A DNA stretch of 10,035 nt from positions 1-10,035 of the forward strand of contig JAGHUY010000246.1 of the NCBI GenBank assembly GCA_018064545.1. Direction: 5' to 3'. This document shows, in pieces, positions 1-6,353 of the stretch. The number at the start of each line of letters is the position of its first letter. Position 1 is the stretch's first letter. The stretch is from Candidatus Apopatosoma intestinale. GTDB lineage: Bacteria > Bacillota > Clostridia > Oscillospirales > CAG-272. A model generated the notes under the pieces. That model did not search any database. It saw only the letters and a list, made by a program, of their open reading frames with translations, and was not told where the DNA came from. The position numbers and the translations under genes are program-made.

Positions 1-533
1 GGATGGGACGGATCGGACAGGCTTTTGCGGAGATCTGCCGCGGGTTCGGCATGGAGATACTGGCATACGATAAAGTTCCGTCCGATTCCGAGATTTCGTT
101 CTGCTCCCTTGACGAACTGTTTGAAAAAAGCGATATTCTGTCTCTGCATTGTCCGCTGACAAAAGAGACATATCACATGATCGATCGGGAGAGCATGCGA
201 AAAATGAAAAAAGGCGTCGTTCTTCTAAATACTTCGCGCGGAGCCTTGATTCACTCAGAAGCAGTGTTGGAGGGGATTAAGGAGCGAAAGATCGGGGCGG
301 CCTGTCTCGACGTGTACGAAGAGGAATCGGATTTCTTTTTTGAGGATTTTTCCGGCCATATCATGGAGGACGACGTGTTGGCGCGACTGCTCTCCATGCC
401 TAACGTCATCGTCACGTCGCATCAGGCATTTCTGACGGAAGAAGCACTGGATGCCATCGCCGGGACGACAGTCAATAACATTTTGACTTTTTTCGCCGGT
501 CTACCTGTACCGAATGAAATATCCTATTCATGA
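1..533 (+). CDS. ldhA: D-lactate dehydrogenase (D-2-hydroxyacid dehydrogenase family), 5' end cut by the window
   Basis: NAD-dependent enzyme that reduces pyruvate to D-lactate in the cytoplasm, regenerating NAD+ in fermentation. The window opens inside the nucleotide-binding domain: the first residues (MGRIGQAF) are the GxGxxG Rossmann loop, so roughly the first 150 residues lie outside. The 176 visible residues hold the family signature LLNTSRGALI with catalytic Arg79 (fragment numbering), the acidic stretch DVYEEESDFFFED with the catalytic Glu at about 106-108, and the catalytic His140 in TSHQAFLTEEA. The FFFED and HQAFLT wording is typical of LdhA-type D-lactate dehydrogenases rather than phosphoglycerate or hydroxyisocaproate dehydrogenases, although substrate cannot be fixed from sequence. 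The gene ends in TGA at 531-533, followed within a few bases by a strong terminator, so it is the last gene of its transcript. Confidence 0.9.
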   Translation, partial: MGRIGQAFAEICRGFGMEILAYDKVPSDSEISFCSLDELFEKSDILSLHCPLTKETYHMIDRESMRKMKKGVVLLNTSRGALIHSEAVLEGIKERKIGAACLDVYEEESDFFFEDFSGHIMEDDVLARLLSMPNVIVTSHQAFLTEEALDAIAGTTVNNILTFFAGLPVPNEISYS

Positions 534-534
534 G

Positions 535-561
535 AAAAAGCCCGCAAGCGCGGGCTTTTTT
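535..561. terminator. Bidirectional intrinsic terminator between convergent genes
   Basis: A 7-bp GC-rich stem (AGCCCGC at 539-545 pairs with GCGGGCT at 550-556, loop AAGC) is flanked by A-runs at 535-539 and T-runs at 556-561. It therefore works as a stem plus U-tract on both strands. It sits between the stop of the D-lactate dehydrogenase gene and the stop of the leftward FAD protein gene and can end both transcripts. Confidence 0.93.
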
Positions 562-563
562 GA

Positions 564-1940
564 TTATTCTGAAATGGTTTTTAATATATCTCTCGCGACA
601 TAGACGCCGCTTGCCGAGGCGTGGGACAGCGAGTGCGTGACACCGCTTCCGTCCCCGATGACGTACAGACCGTCATACCGTGTCATCAGCCGGTTGTCCG
701 TCTTCACGGTCATGTTGTAAAACTTCACTTCGACGCCGTAGAGAAGCGTGTCGTCGTTCGCCGTTCCGGGCGCAATCTTATCAAGCGCGTAGATCATCTC
801 GATGATGCCGTCAAGAATCCGTTTCGGAAGTACCAGACTGAGATCACCCGGCGTCGCTTTCAGCGTCGGCACCACAAATCCGTCCGCGATACGCGGCGGG
901 GTGCTTCTCTGCCCGCGAATCAGATCACCGAACTTCTGCACCATGACGCCGCCACCCAGCATATTGGAGAGTTTTACGATATTTTCCGCATAAGCCGTGC
1001 TGTCGTTGAACGGCTCGGAAAAATGTTTGCTGACCAAAAGCGCAAAATTCGTGTTTTCGGTGTGCTTGCTTTTATCCTCATAGGAATGGCCATTCACCGT
1101 CACGATGCCGTTTGTGTTTTCCGTCACGACCGCCCCGTGGGGATTCATGCAGAACGTCCGGACAAGATCGCCGTATTTTTCCGTGCGATAGACGATTTTG
1201 CTCTCGTAAAGTTCATCGGTCAGATGGGAGAAAATCTCCGCCGGCAGTTCCACGCGCACCCCCAGATCGACACGGTTGGAAAGCGTGGGAATCTCCAACT
1301 TTTTGCATACGCCCTCAATCCATTTGCTCCCGCTTCTGCCGACCGAGATGATACAACGGTCAGCCGTATAGCGAACGCCCTTACTGACGATGACAAACCC
1401 CTCGTTCGTCTTCTCGATCTCCTCGGCCGGAGAGCCGAAATAGAAATCGACGTGCTGTTTAAGGTAGGCATAGAGGTTTTCGAGAACCACATAGTTTTTA
1501 TCGGTTCCGAGGTGCCGGACGGATGCGTCCAGCAGATGCAATTTGTTTTGCAGACATTTTTTCTTCAAATCCGAATTGGCCGTGGTATACAGTTTTGTCC
1601 CCTCGCCACCGTTTTCCAGATTGATCCGATCCACGTAGCGCATCAGTTCCAGCGCCTGCTCTTTTCCGATAAACTCGTGGAGCGTCCCGCCGAACTGATT
1701 GGTGATATTGTATTTTCCGTCGGAGAAAGCGCCGGCGCCGCCGAATCCGTTCATGATCGAGCAGGTGGGACAGTTTACGCAGGAGGTAACTTTGACCCCG
1801 TCGATCGGACATTTTCTCTTTTCCAGCGGATTTCCCTGTTCCAAAACGCCGATTTTCAGATTCCGATTGCTTTTCGCCAGTTCATAAGCGGCAAAAATAC
1901 CGCCCGGACCGGCTCCGATGATCATAACATCGTATTTCAT
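564..1940 (-). CDS. COG2509-type FAD-dependent dehydrogenase, about 458 aa
   Basis: Predicted cytoplasmic NAD(P)/FAD-dependent oxidoreductase whose substrate is not established for the family. The N-terminal dinucleotide-binding fold is explicit: GAGPGG at residues 9-14, then an acidic strand end near VLEQGNP. A cysteine cluster follows (C44, C54, C57, C60, in the pattern C-x9-C-x2-C-x2-C), and then GFGGAGAFSDGKYN, a hallmark of this family. The second FAD contact GDGSGVTHSLSHA lies close to the C-terminus. Start choice: ATG at 1940 has AAGGAG on the minus strand at 1948-1953 with 7-nt spacing. An in-frame TTG two codons upstream is too close to the same site. It lies 40 nt downstream of the nitroreductase gene and ends at the bidirectional terminator, so it is the last gene of that leftward transcript. 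The four cysteines could bind a metal or Fe-S centre, which is inference only. Confidence 0.88.
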   Translation of the reverse strand: MKYDVMIIGAGPGGIFAAYELAKSNRNLKIGVLEQGNPLEKRKCPIDGVKVTSCVNCPTCSIMNGFGGAGAFSDGKYNITNQFGGTLHEFIGKEQALELMRYVDRINLENGGEGTKLYTTANSDLKKKCLQNKLHLLDASVRHLGTDKNYVVLENLYAYLKQHVDFYFGSPAEEIEKTNEGFVIVSKGVRYTADRCIISVGRSGSKWIEGVCKKLEIPTLSNRVDLGVRVELPAEIFSHLTDELYESKIVYRTEKYGDLVRTFCMNPHGAVVTENTNGIVTVNGHSYEDKSKHTENTNFALLVSKHFSEPFNDSTAYAENIVKLSNMLGGGVMVQKFGDLIRGQRSTPPRIADGFVVPTLKATPGDLSLVLPKRILDGIIEMIYALDKIAPGTANDDTLLYGVEVKFYNMTVKTDNRLMTRYDGLYVIGDGSGVTHSLSHASASGVYVARDILKTISE

Positions 1941-1980
1941 AATCAAACTCCTTTTATATGATACCTGCCGCAGTCAGTTC

Positions 1981-2495
1981 TTATAAGAACCGAACCATAT
2001 CCTCTATCGGTTTAGTCTTATCGTGCAAAGGATTCGGCATTACCCCGTCCTTAGGATAACCCATGACAAGCAATGCGGTGGATTCCAGATGATCCGGCAA
2101 TTCAAACTCCGTTTTTACAGCTTCGGGAATATAATGCATGACCCACGTAGAGCCAACCCCCAGATCGGCGGCTTCAAGCATCATGTGTGTGCAGACGATC
2201 GAAGCGTCAATATCTCCGGACGGTTTGCCGTCATACTCTCTTTTCCAACATTCATTCTTGTCAAAGCAGACCAGAATCGCCAAGGGGGCATGAAAATGAG
2301 ACCTTGTGCATTTTCTGAATTTCTCCAAAGCTTCTTCGGATTCAATCACAAAGATTCTCTGCGGCTGACGGTTGCAAGCCGTAGGGGCCACCTGACCGGC
2401 TCTCTCAGAATCTTTTCTATCACGTCTCTTTCAACTTTCCGATTTGCAAATTCTCTCACAGAAAACCGATTCTCTGCCAATTTCAAAAAATCCAT
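1981..2495 (-). pseudogene. Nitroreductase family protein, frameshifted near codon 31
   Basis: FMN-dependent NAD(P)H nitroreductase-like protein of the small (about 170 aa) clostridial type. The first 30 codons from ATG 2495 (minus strand GGAGG about 5 nt upstream) give MDFLKLAENRFSVREFANRK and end at EKIL, a classic nitroreductase N-terminus. The rest lies in another frame and resumes as AGQVAPTACNRQPQRI through to the TAA at 1981-1983, with VGSTWVMHY and LLVMGYPKDG later on. At the join the minus strand reads CTGAGAGAGCC. Removing one GA unit restores the frame and the usual KILxAG spacing, so the lesion looks like a 2-nt expansion of a GA repeat at about 2400-2407. A 1-nt loss that adds one residue is also possible. 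The shifted reading cannot make an intact protein. Either the gene is newly broken or the base calls are wrong. Confidence 0.85.
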
Positions 2496-2524
2496 TTTTT
2501 CCTCCAAATATCTTTTTTTCGTTT

Positions 2525-2692
2525 TTATCCCTTATCAATACTTTGGTATCCGATTTTTGGGGAATCCCAAATGTATATGAGCGTGTACGGAATATGATCG
2601 GTGAAGTATAAAACGTTCGAGCCGTTCAGATTCGAGCGCGGTTCGAGTTTTTTGATTCCGGGAATCGCACTGCCGTGATAAAATGACTCCAT
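2525..2692 (-). pseudogene. Truncated remnant of a clostridial conserved hypothetical protein (YHGSA...IYIWD type), 55 codons
   Basis: Reading left from ATG 2692 gives MESFYHGSAIPGIKKL, then LYFTDHIPYTLIYIWD, then a stop TAA at 2525-2527. From memory this resembles the first 50 residues of an uncharacterised Bacillota family of roughly 180 residues that starts with FYHGSxxxGIxxLxP and has YxYLTxxxxYALxYIWD. Here similarity stops after KIGYQ and the frame closes within five codons. No continuation is visible in other frames before the nitroreductase start 29 nt later, so the 3' two thirds appear to be deleted. A weak AGGTAGG lies upstream of the ATG, and a good promoter stands about 60-80 nt upstream. 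It may now act as a short leader ORF for the genes behind it. The family assignment is by recall. Confidence 0.6.
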
Positions 2693-2749
2693 GGTTCGCC
2701 TACCTGTTTTTTATTATTTAACAAAAATAATTTTCAATTTACAATTCTT

Positions 2750-2778
2750 ATTATAAAAGATTTGTGTGAATTTTTCAA
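2750..2778 (-). promoter_or_regulatory. Sigma-A promoter for the leftward remnant/nitroreductase/FAD transcript
   Basis: On the minus strand a -35 TTGAAA (2773-2778) and a perfect -10 TATAAT (2750-2755) are separated by exactly 17 nt. Transcription would start near 2743 and read left through the 55-codon remnant, the nitroreductase and the FAD protein. Confidence 0.8.
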
Positions 2779-2788
2779 CCGTGAGAGC

Positions 2789-2830
2789 AAAAAAAAGTCC
2801 TCGGCTTGCGGCTGATACAGGATGCCGAGG
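2789..2830 (-). terminator. Minus-strand intrinsic terminator bounding the hairpin array
   Basis: GCCGAGG and CCTCGGC arms (2824-2830 and 2799-2805) form a 7-bp stem with an 18-nt loop. On the minus strand this is followed by AC and eight T residues (A-run 2789-2796 on the plus strand). It would end anything transcribed leftward through the hairpin array, just before the next leftward promoter. The loop is long for a terminator. Confidence 0.6.
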
Positions 2831-2836
2831 AAACAT

Positions 2837-3007
2837 GTGATGTTTGCCCTGACGGGCAAGTGATGTTGTGCTGTCGCACGGTGATGCTTTGCGGCTCCGC
2901 CGCTAAGTGATGTGATGTGTTCCACCCACGCCCGCAGGCGCATCACTCGCCGTAGGCGAACATCACGCACGAAGTGCACATCACGTTCCGCTTGCGGAAC
3001 ACATCGA
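2837..3007. repeat. Palindromic array of seven small hairpins spaced by GTGATG (left half) and CATCAC (right half)
   Basis: Left half: GTGATG at 2837, 2860, 2881, 2907 and 2912 separates three GC-rich hairpins: TTGCCC/GGGCAA (2844-2859), GTGC/GCAC (2868-2879) and GCGGC/GCCGC (2891-2903). Right half: CATCAC at 2941, 2961 and 2979, and a degenerate CATCGA at 3002, separates four hairpins: CGCC/GGCG (2929-2940), TCGCC/GGCGA (2947-2959), GCAC/GTGC (2967-2977) and GTTCCG/CGGAAC (2985-3000). Because GTGATG and CATCAC are complementary, the halves can pair into one long arm with the hairpins as side branches. Hairpin sequences differ from one another while the spacers and layout are kept. No coding function is seen. 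Confidence 0.85.
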
Positions 3008-3009
3008 TC

Positions 3010-3049
3010 AAAAAAACGCCTTTTGTCCGGTAGACAAAAGACGTTTTTT
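3010..3049. terminator. Intrinsic terminator downstream of tRNA-Gln, usable on both strands
   Basis: A 12-bp near-perfect stem (3016-3027 with 3033-3044, loop CGGTA) has a T-run on each side: 3044-3049 on the plus strand, and the complement of the A-run 3010-3016 on the minus strand. It begins a few bases after the 3' end of the leftward tRNA gene and is its natural terminator. Confidence 0.9.
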
Positions 3050-3051
3050 GT

Positions 3052-3127
3052 TGGCTGCGGCACAAGGATTCGAACCTTGGTAATGACGGAGTCAGAGTCC
3101 GTTGCCTTACCGCTTGGCGATGCCGCA
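3052..3127 (-). tRNA. tRNA-Gln (anticodon CUG)
   Basis: The minus strand gives a full cloverleaf. The acceptor arms are TGCGGCA (3121-3127) and TGCCGCA (3056-3062), with a GCCAAGCGGTAAGGC D-arm typical of glutamine tRNAs. The anticodon stem ACGGA/TCCGT holds the loop CTCTGAC, which gives anticodon CUG, and the T-arm contains GGTTCGAATCC. A discriminator G and an encoded CCA follow (3052-3054). It decodes CAG. The gene stands alone with its own promoter and terminator, not in a tRNA cluster. Confidence 0.95.
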
Positions 3128-3162
3128 ATATTCACGCGTACCCGATCTTTGAGTACCCTAAG

Positions 3163-3191
3163 AGTATAGCAAAAGAAAATCGATTTGTCAA
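3163..3191 (-). promoter_or_regulatory. Consensus sigma-A promoter of tRNA-Gln
   Basis: On the minus strand a perfect -35 TTGACA (3186-3191) and -10 TATACT (3163-3168) are spaced by 17 nt. The start point would be near 3155, about 30 nt before the mature tRNA 5' end. This is a strong stable-RNA promoter placed back to back with the feoA leader. Confidence 0.9.
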
Positions 3192-3226
3192 GAGATAAAT
3201 CGAAAAAACACGGAGGATTTTTTTCG

Positions 3227-3523
3227 ATGCAAAAAACACTTGACCGAATCCAGTCCGGCAACTCCGGAACCGTTGTAAAAATAAACGGGGACGCATATAT
3301 ATGGAGACGGTATCTCTCTTTCGGGATTCTGCCGGGAACCGTCCTTACGGTGTTCTCTCATACCCAAACCGGTATGATCGTCAAGGTCGGCAATACCAAA
3401 TTGGCTTTTATGGGCGGATCATCCGAAAATATTCTCTGCGAAACACGGGATACGGAAAGGCGGAATGAGCATGACCGTAGCGCTCGTCGGAAACCCGAAC
3501 TGCGGAAAATCGACGCTCTTTAA
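3227..3523 (+). CDS. feoA: FeoA, ferrous iron transport accessory protein
   Basis: Small cytoplasmic SH3-like protein that works with the FeoB permease in Fe2+ uptake. The start is ATG 3227 (MQKTLDRI), with GGAGG at 3212-3216 and a rather long 10-nt spacing. FeoA features are the opening GNSGTVVKING, the central RRYLSFGILPGTVLTV (the L-x-x-x-G-(I/L)-x-P-G-x-x-(V/I) core) and the closing strand VKVGNTKLAFMGGSSENIL. The recognisable domain ends near residue 75. The frame continues through a charged tail of about 20 residues, overlapping feoB by 59 nt, which is longer than usual for this pair. A TGA at 3466-3468, overlapping the feoB ATG in the classic ATGA arrangement, lies in another frame. 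A small indel near the 3' end could therefore have extended the gene. No obvious Fur box was found upstream. Confidence 0.88.
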   Translation: MQKTLDRIQSGNSGTVVKINGDAYIWRRYLSFGILPGTVLTVFSHTQTGMIVKVGNTKLAFMGGSSENILCETRDTERRNEHDRSARRKPELRKIDAL

Positions 3524-5198
3524 CGTGCTGACAGGATCACGCGAAACGACCGGAAACCGGGCAGGGGTCACGTTTGCCGTCAAGGAATCTCCGCTGAAAA
3601 GCGAGGCCGTATCCGCCACCGTCGCCGATCTGCCCGGTCTTTACTCCCTGACGTCTGATCTGCGGGAAGAACGGGAAGCCAAAAAGTTTCTGACAAGCGG
3701 ACGGGTCGACGTGGTTCTCAACATTATTGACGCATCAAACTTAGAGCGAGGCCTTTTTCTGACACTTCAGCTTCTCTCGGTTTTTCCGCGAGTGATCGTC
3801 GCGCTGAACATGATGGACGAGGCCCGGCGGGACGGCACGGTGATCCGCATCGACGAATTATCAAGGGAATTGGGCGTACCCGTCGTGCCGATCAGCGCCG
3901 CCAAAAAAGAGGGCATCCGGGAACTCATGGCGGCGATCTCTCATTCGGGAAACGGGAAAAAGCCGTTTCTCACCGATGAAACCTGTGCCCAAGAAGCCGC
4001 GCGAATCGCTGGGAAATGCGCCGTCTATCCGCCGGGGGTCGGAGTGGCGACCGACCGGATCGACCGTGTTCTCTGCCGCCCGATCATCGGGATTCCTCTC
4101 TTTTTTCTGTTGCTCTTCTTCACGTTTTCTCTCGCATTTTCCTCGATCGGAAAAGGGGTACAGACGTTTCTTGTTTCTTTGACGGATTCGTTGGCATCTC
4201 TCTGCATCGGTTTTCTCTCGTCACGCGGGGTCAACGCTTATCTGCTCTATCTGCTTGAAAAAGGAGTTTTCGGCGGAGTATCGGCTGTTCTCTCTTTTTT
4301 GCCGCAGACGGTCACCCTGTTTTTTCTGTTGGAACTCATGGAGGAATCCGGGTATACGGCCAGAGCATCTTACGTCATGGATCGCGTCATGCGGGCGGTC
4401 GGCCTGTCCGGAAAAGCATTCGTTCCCGTCATCATCGGTTTCGGCTGTACCGTTCCCGCTGTCATGGCGTGCGAGACGCTCGACGCGGCAGAACACAAAC
4501 GGATTCTGTATTCACTTCCCTTTATTTCATGCAGTGCCCGCTTCCCGGTCATTCTCCTTTTTTCATCTTTATTTCCTCAGAAGATCGCTCCGTTTATGGC
4601 GTTTTTCTTATATTTCGCCGGAATCCTCGTCTTTATTCTCTCCTGTCTTCTTTTTTCGCGCAAAAAAGAACCGCCGCCGTCCGTCGTCATGGAATTGCCC
4701 CGGTTTCGCGTCCCGGCGATCCGGAACGTTTTCCGCACCGTGAGCCGGGAGATCCTTCATTTTCTTTCCCGGAGCGGAAGTATCGTTTTTCTGTCAAGCC
4801 TTTTGGTGACGGCCTTGACCACGCTGACGCCGCGCCTCACCCATGCGGGATCGGCAGAAGAAAGTCTGCTTTCGTTATTCGGAAAAATTCTGTCTCCGGT
4901 CACCGTGCCTCTCGGTTTTTCCGACTACCGTCTGACCGGAGCGCTTCTGTCCGGTTTTTTTGCCAAAGAATCCATTGTGGCCGCCGTCGGAGTCCTGTTT
5001 GAAAACGGTTTGACTTTGCCGACACCGACCGCCTTTTCCTTTTCTCTCTTTTCGGTACTGTATCTGCCGTGTGCCGCCACGGTGTCGGCATGGCGATCGT
5101 TTCTGACGCGAAAAGAGATCGCTTTCGGAGTGTTCCGATCGTTTCTTATCGCCTATCTCTTTACTTTTGCGGTGTCAGGGATCGTTTTTCTGTTCTGA
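3465..5198 (+). CDS. feoB: FeoB, GTP-gated ferrous iron permease
   Basis: Inner-membrane Fe2+ transporter with an N-terminal G domain. All G motifs are visible: GNPNCGKS (residues 9-16), the G2 threonine in RAGVTF, DLPG (55-58), NMMD (115-118) and SAAK (144-147). A helical linker leads to a run of membrane segments from about residue 195 to the C-terminus. The pore cysteines of the family are present at C328 (GFGCTVPA), C356 (SCSARFPV) and C536 (LPCAATVSA), and GFFAKESIVAAVGVL is typical FeoB. Two features are unusual. The usual GFGCNVPA gate motif has Thr in place of Asn, and at 577 residues it is short, with no cytoplasmic Cys-rich tail and no FeoC gene nearby. The start is ATG 3465, though ATG 3471 is also possible; both would use the AAGG at 3457-3460. 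Confidence 0.94.
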   Translation: MSMTVALVGNPNCGKSTLFNVLTGSRETTGNRAGVTFAVKESPLKSEAVSATVADLPGLYSLTSDLREEREAKKFLTSGRVDVVLNIIDASNLERGLFLTLQLLSVFPRVIVALNMMDEARRDGTVIRIDELSRELGVPVVPISAAKKEGIRELMAAISHSGNGKKPFLTDETCAQEAARIAGKCAVYPPGVGVATDRIDRVLCRPIIGIPLFFLLLFFTFSLAFSSIGKGVQTFLVSLTDSLASLCIGFLSSRGVNAYLLYLLEKGVFGGVSAVLSFLPQTVTLFFLLELMEESGYTARASYVMDRVMRAVGLSGKAFVPVIIGFGCTVPAVMACETLDAAEHKRILYSLPFISCSARFPVILLFSSLFPQKIAPFMAFFLYFAGILVFILSCLLFSRKKEPPPSVVMELPRFRVPAIRNVFRTVSREILHFLSRSGSIVFLSSLLVTALTTLTPRLTHAGSAEESLLSLFGKILSPVTVPLGFSDYRLTGALLSGFFAKESIVAAVGVLFENGLTLPTPTAFSFSLFSVLYLPCAATVSAWRSFLTRKEIAFGVFRSFLIAYLFTFAVSGIVFLF

Positions 5199-5285
5199 TT
5201 TCGGTCAGAATGGCAATTTTGTCCAATTTTTCACATAAAAATGGCTGCTTTTTTCATAAAATGTAAAAAATTTTTAAAGTTTTTG

Positions 5286-5313
5286 TTGACAAATTTTGTT
5301 GAAATGCTATAAT
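5286..5313 (+). promoter_or_regulatory. Consensus sigma-A promoter of the sigma factor gene
   Basis: A perfect -35 TTGACA (5286-5291) and a perfect -10 TATAAT (5308-5313) are spaced by 16 nt within an A/T-rich stretch. Predicted +1 is near 5320, giving a leader of about 30 nt. The preceding 80 nt after feoB hold only a weak TTCTGA/TCAGAA hairpin (5193-5210) and no convincing terminator. Confidence 0.88.
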
Positions 5314-5350
5314 TATTGTATGAAATTATTTTTTGAGGAAGAGTGAATCG

Positions 5351-5917
5351 GTGGATAACAATATGGAGGAACTCTTGCACGGAACAAAAGACGGAAAAAT
5401 GCTTTCTTTTGACGCCGTTTGGGAATCCTATCAGCCACTTCTGCATCACGTCGTCTTTGATGTAAAGCAAAAGTTTTCTCTTCCCGACTCCGACCGCGAC
5501 GATCTGATGCAGGAAGCCGCGATCGCACTGTACAATTCCGCGTGTTCTTTTGACGACTCCAAGGGTGTCTCTTTCGGCCTGTATGCCAAAATCTGTATAA
5601 AAAACCGTTTGATCTCTTTTATCCGTCGCGAATATAACGGGAATCTCCGTACCGACTCTTTGGATCAGGTGGACTCCGTCAGCCCCGTCTCTTCCGATTT
5701 TTCTCCGGAAGAACTGGTCATAAACAAAGAAGCTTTGTCGGAGTGGAACGAAAAAATCAACGCTTCTCTTACCGATTTTGAACGTTCCGTCTTTTGGCTC
5801 TACCTCGGCGGCATGTCCTATACCGACATTGCCGAAGCCTTGCACAAACAGAAAAAATCCGTCGATAACGCAATTGTGAGAATGAAAACCAAATTGAGAA
5901 AAGTTCTGAAAACATAA
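5351..5917 (+). CDS. RNA polymerase sigma-70 family factor, SigH-like
   Basis: Directs RNA polymerase to an alternative promoter set. Region 2 is seen in SFDAVWESYQPLL and DDLMQEAAIALYNSACSFD, with the DNA-melting segment in FGLYAKICIKNRLISFIRR. A short acidic and serine-rich linker follows. Region 4 is LTDFERSVFWLYLGGMSYTDIAEAL, then KSVDNAIVRMKTKLRKVL, which matches SigH-type factors (SxKxVDNALxRxKxKL). At about 188 residues it is a little shorter than sporulation sigma-H. The start is uncertain: GTG 5351 follows GAGGAAG at 5335-5341, whereas ATG 5363 has only GGTGG 8 nt upstream. No anti-sigma factor gene is adjacent, which argues against an ECF system. Whether it is the sporulation SigH or a paralogue cannot be settled here. 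Confidence 0.85.
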   Translation: MDNNMEELLHGTKDGKMLSFDAVWESYQPLLHHVVFDVKQKFSLPDSDRDDLMQEAAIALYNSACSFDDSKGVSFGLYAKICIKNRLISFIRREYNGNLRTDSLDQVDSVSPVSSDFSPEELVINKEALSEWNEKINASLTDFERSVFWLYLGGMSYTDIAEALHKQKKSVDNAIVRMKTKLRKVLKT

Positions 5918-5929
5918 ACACAAGGTATT

Positions 5930-5953
5930 AACTTTCTTTTTGAAAGTTTATAT
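5930..5953 (+). terminator. Possible weak terminator after the sigma factor gene
   Basis: AACTTTC (5930-5936) pairs with GAAAGTT (5942-5948) around a T5 loop, followed by TATAT. The stem is A/T-rich and the T-run is poor, so termination would be partial at best. The remaining leader up to the zinc-ribbon gene (about 100 nt) shows no riboswitch that I recognise and no clear promoter. Confidence 0.35.
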
Positions 5954-6054
5954 ATGCCCTAATAGCTTAAAGCAAGAGCGTTGTTATCAAAGGTGTCGGT
6001 TGAAATCCGTCTGTGGGCGCAATTTTATCCAAAATTCAAAGCGAGGTAAAACAA

Positions 6055-6333
6055 ATGTACGAGGACAAGACTTTAATTTGCAAGGACTGTGGTAAAGAGT
6101 TCGTTTTCACCGCCGGTGAGCAGGAATTCTATGCGGAAAAGGGCTTCCAGAATGAGCCCCAGAGATGCAAAGAATGCCGTATCGCCAGAAAGAACAGCGC
6201 AAGACCCCAGAAGGAAATGTTTACCACCGTTTGTGCAAACTGCGGCAAGGAAGCCAAGGTTCCTTTCCAGCCCACAAATGACAGACCTGTATATTGCAGC
6301 GAATGCTACGCTGCTATGAAGAACGAACAGTAA
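6055..6333 (+). CDS. Zinc-ribbon domain protein, 92 aa, four CxxC pairs
   Basis: A small cytoplasmic protein made of two treble-clef or zinc-ribbon units. CxxC pairs occur at C9/C12, C38/C41, C60/C63 and C81/C84, which would give two four-cysteine zinc sites. The first half (ICKDCGKEFVFTAGEQEFYA, then RCKEC) is the probable zinc-ribbon unit common in Clostridia; the exact function is unknown. Start choice: ATG 6055 has CGAGG at 6042-6046 with good spacing. An in-frame GTG at 6013 would add residues outside the domain and lacks such a site. Codon use differs from the flanking genes: arginine is mostly AGA and lysine mostly AAG, where neighbours prefer CGN and AAA. This suggests strong expression or a different origin. 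It follows the sigma factor gene with a 137-nt gap and ends at its own strong terminator. Confidence 0.87.
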   Translation: MYEDKTLICKDCGKEFVFTAGEQEFYAEKGFQNEPQRCKECRIARKNSARPQKEMFTTVCANCGKEAKVPFQPTNDRPVYCSECYAAMKNEQ

Positions 6334-6353
6334 TTCATACCAAGCCGTCATTT

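Noticed and set aside
621..1961. Rightward open frame of 446 codons opposite the FAD protein gene
   Set aside because: The leftward gene has clear FAD-binding motifs, a good ribosome binding site and a family-typical length. The antisense frame shows no motif or start signal.
2837..3007. CRISPR array
   Set aside because: The constant unit is only six bases, it inverts halfway, and the intervals are themselves hairpins of 11-21 nt. No cas gene is present.
2734..3261. Leftward open frame of 175 codons across the hairpin array and tRNA
   Set aside because: It crosses a terminator, the tRNA gene and its promoter, and has no recognisable domain. The frame is open only by chance.
5320..5346. Eight-residue leader peptide (MKLFFEEE) at the predicted start of the sigma factor transcript
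   Set aside because: It would need a leaderless start exactly at +1, and nothing else supports translation. The overlap with the GAGGAAG site is probably chance.
5231..5923. Leftward open frame opposite the sigma factor gene
   Set aside because: The plus strand has sigma regions 2 and 4 and a consensus promoter. The antisense frame has no family features.
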